Assembly: GCF_001005725.1 (NCBI RefSeq)
Contig: NZ_LBIC01000009.1
Span: 1-64,000, forward strand
Origin: Sphingobium chungbukense
GTDB lineage: Bacteria; Pseudomonadota; Alphaproteobacteria; Sphingomonadales; Sphingomonadaceae
Reading direction: 5' to 3'
Length of the DNA stretch: 64,000 nucleotides
The notes beneath the pieces are model-generated. The model had not been told where the DNA came from. It ran no database searches and saw nothing but the letters and a program-made list of their open reading frames with translations. Positions 23,147 to 32,395 of the stretch are shown piece after piece; the first letter of the stretch is position 1; each line of letters opens with the position of its first letter. A program made the translations under genes and the position numbers.

Positions 23147-26100
23147 ATGCTCTCGGTCGCCCCTGTCCGCTCTGCTTCGGGTGCCGCGAATTATTTCGCG
23201 AAGGATGACTACTATACCGTCGAGGGGTCCTCCGAGATGACGAGCTGGGCCGGAGAGGGGGCGAAGACGCTCGGCCTTTCGGGGGAGGTCACCAAGGATG
23301 CCTTTGAAGCAGCGCTTAACGGTATCCTGCCCGGCGGCGAAGCCATTGCTCAGGTGGAAAATCGACGGGCCGGTGTTGACCTGACCTTCTCCATGCCCAA
23401 ATCGGCTTCGATCCAGGCCTATGTGGCTGGCGACAAGCGGATTCTCGAAGCCAACATGACTGCGGTCCGAAAGACCATGGCCTGGGTCGAGCAGAACCTC
23501 GCGCAAGGGCGTCGCGATGTGGAGGGACGAAAGGTTCCGGTCCAGTCAGGTAACCTTGTCTATGCCCTCTTCCAGCACGATACGAGCCGCGCTCTCGATC
23601 CGCAGGGGCACATCCACGCCGTCATCGCCAATCTCACGCAAATGCCAGATGGCAGATGGCAGGCGCTCCACGCTGACAAAATCTGGGCCCACAACAGCGT
23701 CATCGGCTCAATCTACCATGCCCATCTGCGTAGCGAGCTAGAAAGACGAGGATATCAGATTGAGCTCAAGGGCAGGCATGGGACCTTCGAGATCGCAGGC
23801 GTGTCCAAGGCGGCCGTGGCAGAATTCAGCCAGCGCCGTGTGGAGATACTTGAGCGCGCCACCAAGCTCGGGATCAGCTCGCCAGAAGGGTTGCGCGAGA
23901 TTACGATGCGCTCACGCGATCCCAAGCTTGGCATCGAGGATCGGGCGGCCTTGCAGCAGGATTGGATCGATCGCGCGGCGGCGCTTGGGTTCGACGGGAA
24001 GGGACTTGCCCTCGCCGCACAAGGTCGTGCTGGCCTTTCATCTCCCGACAGCAGTCTGGAACGCGGCTATCGGTCCATAGTCGATGCGATTGACGCCGCG
24101 CGCACACTGGTGGGCGGGCTGCTTGGTCCCCATGACCCGCTCGTCGACAATGCTCTGGCCCGGGCCGTCAAATCCCCCGCGCAAGCCCGCGCCCAATTTG
24201 CTGTCGCCTCGGCGGTTCGCATCCTGTCGGAACGAGAGGCAGCCTGGCCGCTTCACAAGCTTGCCAAGACCGCGCTCGACCTTGGCATGAAGGACGTAAC
24301 CATAGAGGGGGTTGAAGGACGCATTGGGCAGCTCGTGCAGAACCGCCAGCTCATTCCGGGCGTCGCGCGAGCGGCCGACAAGAACGGACCAATGGTGACG
24401 ACCCCGGAGGCCCTTCGCACGGAAGAGGCGATCCTTCGCCTCGTGGACGAGGGGAAGGACATGGCGCAGCCGATACTTGGTGCCCCAGATGCGCCGTCCA
24501 GGCTGCAGAACGTCGCGCATCGCCCGCTCAATTCAGGGCAACTCGGCGCTGCGACGATGATCCTCTCATCAGCGGATCGTACCGTTTCCGTTCAAGGGGT
24601 AGCGGGCGCCGGAAAGTCGACGATGCTCCAGGCAGTGGCGCAGGTTGCCAAGGCTGAGGGGCGTTCGATCACCGGCCTGGCGTTCCAGAACAAGATGGTG
24701 GCGGATCTTGCCGAAGGTGCGGGCATCGCGGCGCGAACGATCGCCTCGTTTGTCTGGGCGAACGAGCGATATATAACGGAGCGCGATACAGTCGGTTACG
24801 AGGCTGCGCGCGCAGCCTTGAGCGGCGTCATGCTGGTCGTGGACGAAAGCTCGATGGTTTCGAGCAGGGATATGCTCAAGCTGCATCAAATCAGCGATGC
24901 GTTGGGAGTGAACAAGCTCGTCCTGGTGGGCGACCGGCAGCAGCTCTCATCGATCGATGCGGGCAAGTCCTTCGCGATGGTCCAGGCAGGTGGCAGCACA
25001 GTGGCGCGTATGGACGAGAACATTCGCCAGCGCACCGATCAGCTCCGCACTGTTGCCGCGCTCGCAAATGACGGTCATGCGCGCACGGCCATGAAAGTGC
25101 TGGGTGAACGCGTCATCGAGCATGCGCAACCAGCCGCTGCCGCAGCCGATCTGTGGATGGCTTTGCCAGCCTCCGATCGAGATGTCACGGCGGTGTTCGC
25201 GTCTGGACGCGAAGCGCGCGCGATCATCAACGCCGCGATCCAGGACGGCCTTGTTGCGGAGGGTTCGGTCAAAGGTGCCGCTATTCAACTTACCGTCACC
25301 GAACGGGTCAATATGACGCGCGAGGAATTGCGCTTCGCCTCGACCTACCGACCCGGACAGACGCTTGAGGTGGCGCGGGGCGGAGCGCGGGACATCGGGA
25401 TCGGCGAAGGCCGCTACAATGTGTTGAAGGTTCATCGTAACGGCAAGGTCGATCTTTCTGATGGTAAAAGGAAAATTCGGATCGATCCTCAGCGGTTATC
25501 ACCGACCGAAAAGCGCGACCGGCTTCAGCTGCACGAGAAAAAGACCCTCCAGCTTCGTGAGGGAGACCGCATCCGCTGGACTGCCAATGACAAGGATCGC
25601 GGTCTTCACAATGCGGCGATCGCACGAGTGGTTGGCGTGGAGGCGGGCGGGATAACGGTTGAAACCGCAGATCGTGGCTGCCTGACTTTGGGGGCTGACG
25701 ATCCGATGCTCTCACGGCTGGACCTCGCCTATGCGCTGAACATGCATATGGCACAGGGAGTGACCACCGATAAGGCGATCATCGTCATGTCGGCACAGGA
25801 GCGCAATCTCTCGAACCAGCGGCTGTTCAACGTCGGTGTCACCCGTGTGCGCGACGTTATCACCATGGTTGTAGACGACAGAGAGAAGCTCGCTCGGCAG
25901 CTCGACATGAACGCTGGGAACAAGACCTCGGCCCTCGAAACGCTCGGGAGATTGAGTATCGACGGGACAAGCCGGCAAGATCCCCGCGGGAAGTTCGATC
26001 CCGGTTCCCGCGGACAGTTGCCTGATCTCCCTCCCTTGCCCGGCAACCTGCCCCCGCTTCCCGGAAGCGCCACAGTGCCGACGAGCGGCCGGGATGAAGC

Positions 26101-26170
26101 AGGCCTCAAGGCAGAGGAGGTCGCTCGCCCGCTGTCCCTCCCCGAACGCAGCCTTGGTCTCGATCTGTGA
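23147..26170 (+). CDS. MobF-family relaxase-helicase (TrwC/TraI/TraA type)
   Basis: The 1007-residue protein joins a TrwC relaxase domain (residues 1 to about 300) to an SF1 helicase (about 460-950). Tyrosines at 16, 22 and 23 (ANYFAKDDYYT) and the His triad H144, H155, H157 in QHDTSRALDPQGHIHAV match nicking-site and metal ligands. Walker A GVAGAGKST is at 484-492 and Walker B VMLVVDESS at 561-569. It nicks oriT, stays covalently bound to the strand and unwinds the plasmid. ATG 23147 is 4 bp after traD. The tail is Pro-rich with LPDLPPLPGNLPPLPG. Confidence 0.93.
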   Translation: MLSVAPVRSASGAANYFAKDDYYTVEGSSEMTSWAGEGAKTLGLSGEVTKDAFEAALNGILPGGEAIAQVENRRAGVDLTFSMPKSASIQAYVAGDKRILEANMTAVRKTMAWVEQNLAQGRRDVEGRKVPVQSGNLVYALFQHDTSRALDPQGHIHAVIANLTQMPDGRWQALHADKIWAHNSVIGSIYHAHLRSELERRGYQIELKGRHGTFEIAGVSKAAVAEFSQRRVEILERATKLGISSPEGLREITMRSRDPKLGIEDRAALQQDWIDRAAALGFDGKGLALAAQGRAGLSSPDSSLERGYRSIVDAIDAARTLVGGLLGPHDPLVDNALARAVKSPAQARAQFAVASAVRILSEREAAWPLHKLAKTALDLGMKDVTIEGVEGRIGQLVQNRQLIPGVARAADKNGPMVTTPEALRTEEAILRLVDEGKDMAQPILGAPDAPSRLQNVAHRPLNSGQLGAATMILSSADRTVSVQGVAGAGKSTMLQAVAQVAKAEGRSITGLAFQNKMVADLAEGAGIAARTIASFVWANERYITERDTVGYEAARAALSGVMLVVDESSMVSSRDMLKLHQISDALGVNKLVLVGDRQQLSSIDAGKSFAMVQAGGSTVARMDENIRQRTDQLRTVAALANDGHARTAMKVLGERVIEHAQPAAAAADLWMALPASDRDVTAVFASGREARAIINAAIQDGLVAEGSVKGAAIQLTVTERVNMTREELRFASTYRPGQTLEVARGGARDIGIGEGRYNVLKVHRNGKVDLSDGKRKIRIDPQRLSPTEKRDRLQLHEKKTLQLREGDRIRWTANDKDRGLHNAAIARVVGVEAGGITVETADRGCLTLGADDPMLSRLDLAYALNMHMAQGVTTDKAIIVMSAQERNLSNQRLFNVGVTRVRDVITMVVDDREKLARQLDMNAGNKTSALETLGRLSIDGTSRQDPRGKFDPGSRGQLPDLPPLPGNLPPLPGSATVPTSGRDEAGLKAEEVARPLSLPERSLGLDL

Positions 26171-26534
26171 TGGTGGCCTTGGGTCTTCATCGAACGCGAT
26201 CGCTCTGTCTTGCCTCGAGCAAGGAGAAGCTTGGATGAAAGTGCTTCGCACGCCCCGCTGCAGGGAGCGTTCAGTTGCGTCCGAGGACGCAATTCAGGCC
26301 TGGCCTGGTTCTTGCTGAGCGCTCATAAAAATTGGCGCCTGGAGGGGCTCTTATCGCGGATGGTCGCCGAGCAAGCCAGTCTGGCATCGGTCTTGCGCTC
26401 TTGAATGCTAAGTATCATACCGGATGGCGGGCATGTTCGTGATCGCGGTATCTCAAGCTGCCATTGATCAAGTCTGGCGTCGTCCGCTCTAGCATGTGCG
26501 GCCAGCGCGGCATTCTAAGGATAACCGGATCGGC
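26171..26534. other. Intergenic region after the relaxase gene
   Basis: No gene is supported. A small dyad CTTG-CCTCGAG-CAAG occurs near 26211-26225. The end holds AAGGA before the cupin start. This is probably the right edge of the conjugation operon. Confidence 0.3.
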
Positions 26535-26930
26535 ATGAAAGGATTTGTCAAAAACATCGAGAAGCTCACCGAGGAAAACGAAGATTTCCGTCGTGTGCTT
26601 TACACAGGCCAGAATCTGCAGCTTGTGTTGATGGCGTTGCGACCCGGGGAAGAGATCGGCCTCGAGGTCCACGAAGACCGTGATCAATTCTTCCGCGTCG
26701 AACAGGGCAAGGGAGAAGTCTTCATCGATGGCGTCACAACGCCGATCAGTGGCGACGACGGTATCATCGTGCCTGCTGGGGCCCGTCATAACATCATCAA
26801 CACAGGCGAAAGTCTGCTCCAGCTCTACACTATCTATGCGCCGCCTGAGCACAGGGACGGCGTCGTTCATGGCACCAAGGGCGATGCCGAAGCTGACCAC
26901 GAGCATTTTGACGGCAGAACGACCGAATAG
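26535..26930 (+). CDS. Single-domain cupin protein
   Basis: The 131-residue protein is a small cupin. LRPGEEIGLEVHEDRDQFF matches cupin motif 1 (G-x5-HxH-x3-E region, here with Glu and His), and GDDGIIVPAGARHNIINTG matches motif 2 (PxGxxHxxxN). The barrel would bind a metal near residues 50-95. Such cupins are common stress- or sugar-related cargo in alphaproteobacteria, and the substrate cannot be inferred. ATG 26535 is used; AAGGA lies about 13 bases upstream. It stands alone, with opposed transcription on the right. Confidence 0.85.
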   Translation: MKGFVKNIEKLTEENEDFRRVLYTGQNLQLVLMALRPGEEIGLEVHEDRDQFFRVEQGKGEVFIDGVTTPISGDDGIIVPAGARHNIINTGESLLQLYTIYAPPEHRDGVVHGTKGDAEADHEHFDGRTTE

Positions 26931-27130
26931 CAGCATTTCGCCGCGCCCAGCACAGCTTTGCTACTGTTCTGCGTTTTCGGATCGGGGCGCTTCCGCCGTC
27001 GCGCACTGCCGGACCACATTGGCGGTCTACGCACGGCAACGGCTGAGGCCCGCTCCCGCCAAGGATTGATCGTCAGGGTAAACAGGCGCACCCACCCTAT
27101 TGCTTGATCATCTAGTGCGAGCCGGGGCGC

Positions 27131-28132
27131 CTACAAGAAATCTTGTCCAGCGTGGTCATCGAACATCGCTGCGTCGCGGACATATTCCGCCACCGTTTCG
27201 AGTGACTTGTGTCTTGAGTGATCCTTCATCTTGAACAAATTTGCGCGATCCGCTGCGGCTTGGGTGAGGAAGCCTGCGCGCAGGGAGTGCGCCGAATAGA
27301 TAGCCTCGTCCAAGCCCGCGGCAGCGGCGGTCGCCTTGACCAGGCGGGCCACCGTTTTGTCGGTGATCGCACTGATGGTCAAAGCGTCGGACCGCGTCAG
27401 CCTTCGGAACACCGGACCGATCGGGGGCTTCCCGCTGATGGGATCAGCCCGATCGAGTTCCGCTGCCGTGAGCCAGTCTCTGAGCAGCGCAACGGGGCGA
27501 ATGAACCGACCATCCGGAATGGCAATGACTTGGCCATGGCCCTCCTGATCGCGCTTGGACTTGGGAATTGTAATGCGCAGCCCCGCTTCGACGAACTGGA
27601 GATCGGAGAGCTGCATGGCAGCGAGCTCGGAGCGTCGCAGGGCACCCGCCATCCCCACAGCCAGGATCGCCCGATCCCTTAAAGCTCGCAGGCCCTCGCC
27701 CTCAATAGTCGCGAGCATGGCCTTCAAGACATCAGCCTCCGCAGGCGCCTTCTGCTTCTTCTTTCGCGCATATTTCCGGCGGACGCCGGCCATCATTTGC
27801 GCGATGACGCCGGCACCGTCGCGCGCGATGGGCGAGGCAAAGCCGGACTCCTTGTGGTGATGGTTGATTGCCGCGATCCTGCGGCCGATTGTGACCGGCG
27901 CTATGCCTGCTTCGGCTTCGACATGCGCGAACAGCGCGACGACATCGGGATGAGCCGGCAATGCCTCGACATTGCGCGCTTCGCAAAAAGTGCAGAAGCG
28001 ATCCCAGTCCGACGCATAGGCCTTTTGGGTGGAACTTGCCTTGGCAGCTGCAAGCGTCTCCTGCGCGCCCTCGATTTCAGCAAGGAGGTCGGCCGGCAAA
28101 TTGGGGGAGAGGGGGAGCAGCGCGCGCGACAT
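27131..28132 (-). CDS. Tyrosine recombinase/integrase, third gene of an AbiE operon
   Basis: The 333-residue protein has a SAM-like N-terminal domain (KASSTQKAYASDWDRFCTFC at 31-50) and the catalytic set: Arg in GALRRSELAAMQ (166 or 167), H282 and R285 in SAHSLRAGF, His in KDHSRHKS (305 or 308) and Y317 in TVAEYVRDA. All key residues appear present. ATG 28132 shares one base with the AbiEii stop (TGATG), so it should be translated by re-initiation. Recombinases are not normally part of AbiE loci. It could mobilise the element, resolve plasmid dimers, or be an accidental fusion of neighbours. Confidence 0.88.
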   Translation of the reverse strand: MSRALLPLSPNLPADLLAEIEGAQETLAAAKASSTQKAYASDWDRFCTFCEARNVEALPAHPDVVALFAHVEAEAGIAPVTIGRRIAAINHHHKESGFASPIARDGAGVIAQMMAGVRRKYARKKKQKAPAEADVLKAMLATIEGEGLRALRDRAILAVGMAGALRRSELAAMQLSDLQFVEAGLRITIPKSKRDQEGHGQVIAIPDGRFIRPVALLRDWLTAAELDRADPISGKPPIGPVFRRLTRSDALTISAITDKTVARLVKATAAAAGLDEAIYSAHSLRAGFLTQAAADRANLFKMKDHSRHKSLETVAEYVRDAAMFDDHAGQDFL

Positions 28133-28992
28133 CACGCTGGCGCTCCCTTCGCAAGCTGATCGAGCTTTGCATGGAAGAATCGTTCGCTCCACAGGCCAAG
28201 CGACTTCGCCTCCGCCGGGCGCAGGAACCGCTCGACATCGGCCGCCGCCTCGGCCCAGTCGATCGCCGTGACCTTTGATTTCAACGTGTCGATGAGCCAC
28301 GCACCGTCGATTTCCAGCGCATCCTTGCCCAGCCATGGGCCGGCTTGCAGCAGCGCTGATCTGAGCAATGGCAGATTTGGATAGACGCGGTTTGCGACAT
28401 ACCAGGAGAAGTCGAACCAGTCGCTCCCCTTCAGATAGGGCTGGCAGAGCAAGGTGTGGATCTTGAGCGCGAAGTTGGAGCCGAGATCCTGGTGGCGAAC
28501 CTCATAATCGGCCGGATAATCGAGAAATGTCGATGCCTCGGCGGAACCTGCGGGGGGATTGGTATCGATCTCGAGCTTGATCCTGAGCGTCCGGGAGGGG
28601 CCAGAGCCGGCGAAGCTGAGGTTGAGCTGGCTCGCGATCGAGCTGTTCTTGAGGACCGCTTCACGGATGACCCTGTCCATTTTGTCTTTCGGCTGCGCTT
28701 CGAGAATCAAACCGAACTGGCCGAAGACCTCAACGAGCGTGGCGAGATAGGGCGCCCATTGAAAATCGGGATCGGGCGCGCGCAGCAGGAAATCAAGATC
28801 CTCGGAGAAGCGGGGAAGGGCGTGGAGGATGCGCAGGCTGGTCCCGCCGTGGAACAAGGCGACATCGAAGAAGTCCGCGCGCCACAAGGCGTAAAGCGCG
28901 ATCTCCTGGATGATCTCCTTGGTCGCGTTCTCTTCCTCGACGGCGTTGGTCGCCCCGTAGTCGCGGAACTTTTTCTGGAGCATCTCAATCAT
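28132..28992 (-). CDS. abiEii: AbiEii/AbiGii-type nucleotidyltransferase toxin
   Basis: The 286-residue protein belongs to the nucleotidyltransferase superfamily: FHGGTSLRILHALPRFSEDLDF carries the GG(T)S and D-x-D metal-binding motifs, and the C-terminal half includes LKIHTLLCQPYLKGSDWFDF. AbiEii enzymes arrest growth and abort phage infection, and are restrained by AbiEi. ATG 28992 follows GGGAGG by 8 bases and overlaps the antitoxin stop. It is followed directly by the recombinase gene. The motifs suggest an active enzyme. Confidence 0.88.
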   Translation of the reverse strand: MIEMLQKKFRDYGATNAVEEENATKEIIQEIALYALWRADFFDVALFHGGTSLRILHALPRFSEDLDFLLRAPDPDFQWAPYLATLVEVFGQFGLILEAQPKDKMDRVIREAVLKNSSIASQLNLSFAGSGPSRTLRIKLEIDTNPPAGSAEASTFLDYPADYEVRHQDLGSNFALKIHTLLCQPYLKGSDWFDFSWYVANRVYPNLPLLRSALLQAGPWLGKDALEIDGAWLIDTLKSKVTAIDWAEAAADVERFLRPAEAKSLGLWSERFFHAKLDQLAKGAPA

Positions 28993-29671
28993 CAATCGAG
29001 CCTCCCGACGCAGTGAGGCGACGGGGGCGGACCTCATTTTCCAGCGATCGCAGAAATGCGTTCACACCCTTGTGCTTGTAGACGCCCTTGAGCACCGCGA
29101 ACTCCTTGCGCTTAAGGACGCGAAGATGGTCCTCATCGATACGCAGGCCGCCCGTCAGCCAGTCGAGATCGGTCCACTGCTGTTTGCGCAAGGCGACCAG
29201 GTCGAGAAGAGCGCGAAGGGGGCTTGCGACGAAAGCGGTGAGGGCGCCCAGCTTGTGCCGCTCGACACCCACCAGGAACTGATACTCATGGAGGGCAAGC
29301 GGATGGAAGGTGAACCGTCCCATGGTCGGGGTATCATAGGCCAGTGACTTGCGGGCAGGGGTGACACTGGCGGTTGCATGAACCGCCTCGGGAATCCAGC
29401 CATGGTGGGCGAGGGCGGTCTCGAATGAGACATAGCTTCCGGGCAGGAGCGCCTGCGCGATGGCAAAAGGATGGATCGGGTCCGGGCGATAGGACTGGCC
29501 GAGCAGATAGCTCCCGCGCTTCAGGCGAATGAGCGAGCCGTCCTTGATCGCCCGGTTGACCAGCGCGTAGCGGCGTCCTTCGCTACCGCCAAGCGCCTCG
29601 CCGAGCTGCTGCTCGTCGAAGACGCGGCCGACAAGCTTGCCGGCAGAAAGGGCTGAGGCGAGGGCACTCAT
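28985..29671 (-). CDS. abiEi: AbiEi-family antitoxin
   Basis: The 228-residue protein has an N-terminal winged-helix segment (GRRYALVNRAIKDGSLIRLKR) and a C-terminal region with PDPIHPFAIAQALLPGSYVS and FETALAHHGWIPEAVHATAS, typical of type IV AbiEi antitoxins, which counter the toxin without stable binding and repress their own promoter through inverted repeats. A 10-bp perfect inverted repeat lies across its start codon. It is the first gene of the coupled minus-strand operon. Confidence 0.88.
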   Translation of the reverse strand: MSALASALSAGKLVGRVFDEQQLGEALGGSEGRRYALVNRAIKDGSLIRLKRGSYLLGQSYRPDPIHPFAIAQALLPGSYVSFETALAHHGWIPEAVHATASVTPARKSLAYDTPTMGRFTFHPLALHEYQFLVGVERHKLGALTAFVASPLRALLDLVALRKQQWTDLDWLTGGLRIDEDHLRVLKRKEFAVLKGVYKHKGVNAFLRSLENEVRPRRLTASGGSIDD

Positions 29672-29716
29672 AAAATTCTAGATACTTCCAAAAAATGAAA
29701 GTTTCAAGAATTTTAT
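29670..29716 (-). promoter_or_regulatory. Candidate AbiEi operator and promoter
   Basis: ATAAAATTCT (29670-29679) and AGAATTTTAT (29707-29716) form a perfect inverted repeat with a 27-bp centre that is AT-rich, unlike the surrounding DNA. Read on the minus strand, a TTGAAA element and TAGAAT/TATCTA boxes fall in the centre. The left arm covers the abiEi start codon, so binding would block both transcription and translation initiation. Confidence 0.6.
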
Positions 29717-29995
29717 GCGGGGAGGGGAGGGCACCGCTATTCCCCATTTGGCGGATGATTTATCGTGCGCGTGCCTATCATGGCCGACCCCGGAGGAAGG
29801 CAGATTGATCAAATTTCCGACAAGAATGTCTTCGAGAGGTATGTTGCCAACAGGAAAGCAGCCTGGCTTCTGGCATCTGGCTGCAGAGCACGAGCCGGGA
29901 GAATATGTGCCCAAGTGTCATCTTGGTCAGCGAGCTGAGCGAACGCTCAGGACCTCAAGCGCGTGCACGACGCTGATGCGCACGAAGTTGACCTC
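29717..29995. other. Intergenic region between the AbiE operon and DUF3800 gene
   Basis: A plus-strand frame of about 102 codons (29715-30023) is open but has no recognisable motif and runs into the end of the DUF3800 gene, so it is treated as unsupported. Nothing else is evident. Confidence 0.3.
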
Positions 29996-31045
29996 TCACT
30001 CCGACGCGAAGTTGGCCGAATAATAGTTGATCAGGCCTGCGGCTTGCGTGCCCGCACGAAACTCCCGCTGCTCGGCGAAGTCGATGGAGGGCAGCAGATG
30101 AATGAGCTGGTCTTCGGCGTAGAGGGACAATATGGCACGCGGGTCGAGGCCCGCGGAGCGAACTCCCGCCAGGGTATTTCCTGCCTCGATGACCGCCCCG
30201 ATCAAGATGTCGGCGATCTGCACCGCCGGGCTCGTCCTGGAATCGACCTGGATGAGTTGCGTGAGCTGCAAGGGAAACCGAACCCGCGCGGCCGCCGACA
30301 TTCGGAACTCTGCCGCCTCCTTATGATCAGCCAGGCGCCGGATGAGGTCATGATAGGTCGCCAGGTTCTTCGATTGGTCGTGTTCGACCCGGTAGGGCCC
30401 GGCAGCCATCTCCTCCATGCGGCTGATCAGCGATTGCAGGACTATCATGGCGATATCGGTGCTGACGCCGCGCGTCAGGATCGCCTGCAGACATTCCGGC
30501 GCCCCGACCGCAAGCGGTCCTAGCGCCTCGTCGAACTGCTCCCAATCGCAGGCGTGCACCGCTCTGATGAGCGCGTCCAGTCTCTCAGGCGTCTTGTCCT
30601 TCATGGCTTGCTGGAAAGCGGCGAGAATGCGCCGGTAGGCGCCTTTGCCGAGCAGCGTCGGCGCCGTACTATGGAGCAGCGAGGCGAGCGCGTAATTGCG
30701 GCCATCGGCGTAAAAGTCGATGCCTTGGGCGTGGTAGAAGGGCTCCACCGCATAATCGACGAACATCAGCGCGAGTAGGAAGCGCTTGTCGCAAACGAAG
30801 GTCGCGCATTTGTATGACGCGAGGACATCGCGCATGAGACCGATCAGGCGCGAATGATTGGCGGGGCGGCGGGAGAGGGCGCGAAATTTGAGCTCGGGCG
30901 CCTGGAGCTTGGGGAAATGCGCGGCGATGAGCCGCGCAGCATCGTTGTCATCAATCGCGACCGCCGTCGCGCCCTGGAAGCGCTGTTCCGCGTTCAGAAG
31001 GTCAAAGCCGGTATAGCCACTCTCGTCGATCCGGAAGCATTCCAT
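29996..31045 (-). CDS. DUF3800 domain protein
   Basis: The 349-residue protein starts MECFRIDESGYTGFDLLN, the DESG motif of DUF3800, an RNase H-like fold often encoded in phage and mobile DNA. Later acidic and basic positions (FVCDKRFLLALMF near residue 90, VQIADILIGAVIEAG near residue 290) fit the family, in which the C-terminal AD contributes an acidic residue. A nuclease role is suspected but unproven. ATG 31045 is chosen over a TTG at 31066. It sits between the AbiE operon and a VapC remnant, in a defence-like patch. Confidence 0.85.
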   Translation of the reverse strand: MECFRIDESGYTGFDLLNAEQRFQGATAVAIDDNDAARLIAAHFPKLQAPELKFRALSRRPANHSRLIGLMRDVLASYKCATFVCDKRFLLALMFVDYAVEPFYHAQGIDFYADGRNYALASLLHSTAPTLLGKGAYRRILAAFQQAMKDKTPERLDALIRAVHACDWEQFDEALGPLAVGAPECLQAILTRGVSTDIAMIVLQSLISRMEEMAAGPYRVEHDQSKNLATYHDLIRRLADHKEAAEFRMSAAARVRFPLQLTQLIQVDSRTSPAVQIADILIGAVIEAGNTLAGVRSAGLDPRAILSLYAEDQLIHLLPSIDFAEQREFRAGTQAAGLINYYSANFASE

Positions 31046-31055
31046 GGCGGCTAGC

Positions 31056-31396
31056 TCAACGCGCAACTTCTATCGCAATGCCGAGGGCGTCCAGGCCCGG
31101 TCGTTCGTAAGCGCGGTCGCGTCTCGTTCGCTTGCGAGGGCAAGGCAAGCACGATCGCCCAGCGACAATCTGGCATGACGTGTGCCGTTGCGCAACTTGC
31201 CGGCCGCGATCGCCGTTGATTCGCCAAAAGGGAGATCGAGTAACTGGAGCGTGTCGTCGATTTCTGCATCACCAGACCACCGTTCCTGAAGCGTGGTGAC
31301 CATTTCCGCCAATGGACAGCGCTGATTGATGCCGTTGAACCAGCGAGCCCAAGTTCCTTGCGGATCGGCGGGAATTTGCAGCCTGCTGCCTGACAC
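31056..31396 (-). pseudogene. VapC-like PIN toxin remnant
   Basis: The frame contains IDDTLQLLDLPFGES, GKLRNGTRHARLSLGDRACL and ALASERDATALTNDRAW, the C-terminal half of a VapC PIN domain with its conserved Asp residues. The expected N-terminal VIDTSA segment is missing or scrambled, and after DRAW a frameshift is needed to reach LDALGIAIEVAR, which ends at 31056. No VapB partner is recognisable upstream. It is a decayed toxin-antitoxin locus. Confidence 0.65.
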
Positions 31397-31480
31397 GACG
31401 CGGCCCTATATGCAGTCATGACAGGCTCCCTGATTAATCTTTCGGCATCAGCATAACGTGTCGCCACAGGCGCTTCCATA

Positions 31481-31530
31481 CATGTCTATTGGCGACATGT
31501 TATGTGTCCGAGAATCGCATTTATCGGACA
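31481..31530. repeat. Two adjacent dyads, possible recombination or operator site
   Basis: CATGTC-TATTGGC-GACATG (31481-31499) is followed after five bases by TGTCCGA (31505-31511) and TCGGACA (31524-31530), with 12 bases between the arms. The arrangement resembles a resolvase subsite or a regulator operator, but no serine recombinase gene lies next to it. It marks the border between the mobile-type patch and the stress island. Confidence 0.45.
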
Positions 31531-31719
31531 TAATGGCGTGGCGTTTCTACTATCAGTGTCCGGTCTGTCGCTGATCGGGGGATCGTCTGATGGCTCGGTG
31601 CAGATCGCCGTTTTGGCGAGACGGACCGGCCAGAGGTTTCCGATATTCTGAGAGGAACAGCCACATTTCTGAAAAAATGCCGTGCTGCTCATTTACGAAC
31701 CGAGCGTTGCCGATCCAGC

Positions 31720-32178
31720 CTACGGGACGGACGGGCTGCTTTTTCGCTTTCCCGAGAAAGAACCGAGGGTTTTTCGCCGCGGCGGAATGGTTTTAATCGT
31801 TGCCGCATATTCTGCAAACAGGACGATCAGTGCTCTGACGGTTCCGTCGGTAACCGTGCCGGTGAGCGGGACGAAAGCAGCCCCGGAAAGGAAGAATATC
31901 CAGAAGATGCCGCGGAAAAAGCCCGATGAGCGGGCCGGTCGGTCAGGATAGAGCGTGGCGTTGACCAGAGTTGCGACAACCCATCCCCACATGAAGACGG
32001 AAAAAACCAGGCCCTTCTCTGCCGTCAGGCCATAATAGGTCGCATGGCAGGCGGCAAAGAACCACAATGCGCGGTATAGCGCATATTGTGACTGCCGTGT
32101 GAGTTGGCAGACGAGGATGATAGGCGGATGGAACAATGTCGTTCCCAGCCAGACATCGAGGCGGGAAAGCATGTTCAT
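31720..32178 (-). CDS. Membrane protein, about 152 residues
   Basis: Three or four hydrophobic segments are visible (TLFHPPIILVCQL, ALWFFAACHATYYGL, VFSVFMWGWVVATLVN and FFRGIFWIFFLSGAAFV), with a basic C-terminus ending in a Lys/Arg/Ser-rich stretch. No family recalled. The frame starts at ATG 32178 and ends at 31720. It lies before the universal stress protein gene on the same strand. Confidence 0.5.
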   Translation of the reverse strand: MNMLSRLDVWLGTTLFHPPIILVCQLTRQSQYALYRALWFFAACHATYYGLTAEKGLVFSVFMWGWVVATLVNATLYPDRPARSSGFFRGIFWIFFLSGAAFVPLTGTVTDGTVRALIVLFAEYAATIKTIPPRRKTLGSFSGKRKSSPSVP

Positions 32179-32395
32179 GCCCGGCTTCCACGATGTGGAG
32201 ATGCCGATTGTCGAAATAGCTTCTTGTCTATCTGGGCCGCCACTCTTTCCGTCTTCCCAGCCATTAGATCAGTGTTTGTGCCGAAGGCGTCCAATCGCCC
32301 GAAAGCAAGGACATATCCTCGAGTGCGATGGGTGCAAGAGAGCTTTGGCGGTCCGCCATCTTTTTGACACAGCTCTGCTTGGACGGCGCAGACTA

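Noticed and set aside
31481-31530. Tn3-type res site with resolvase
   Set aside because: The dyads are suggestive but no serine recombinase or Tn3-like transposase frame lies nearby.
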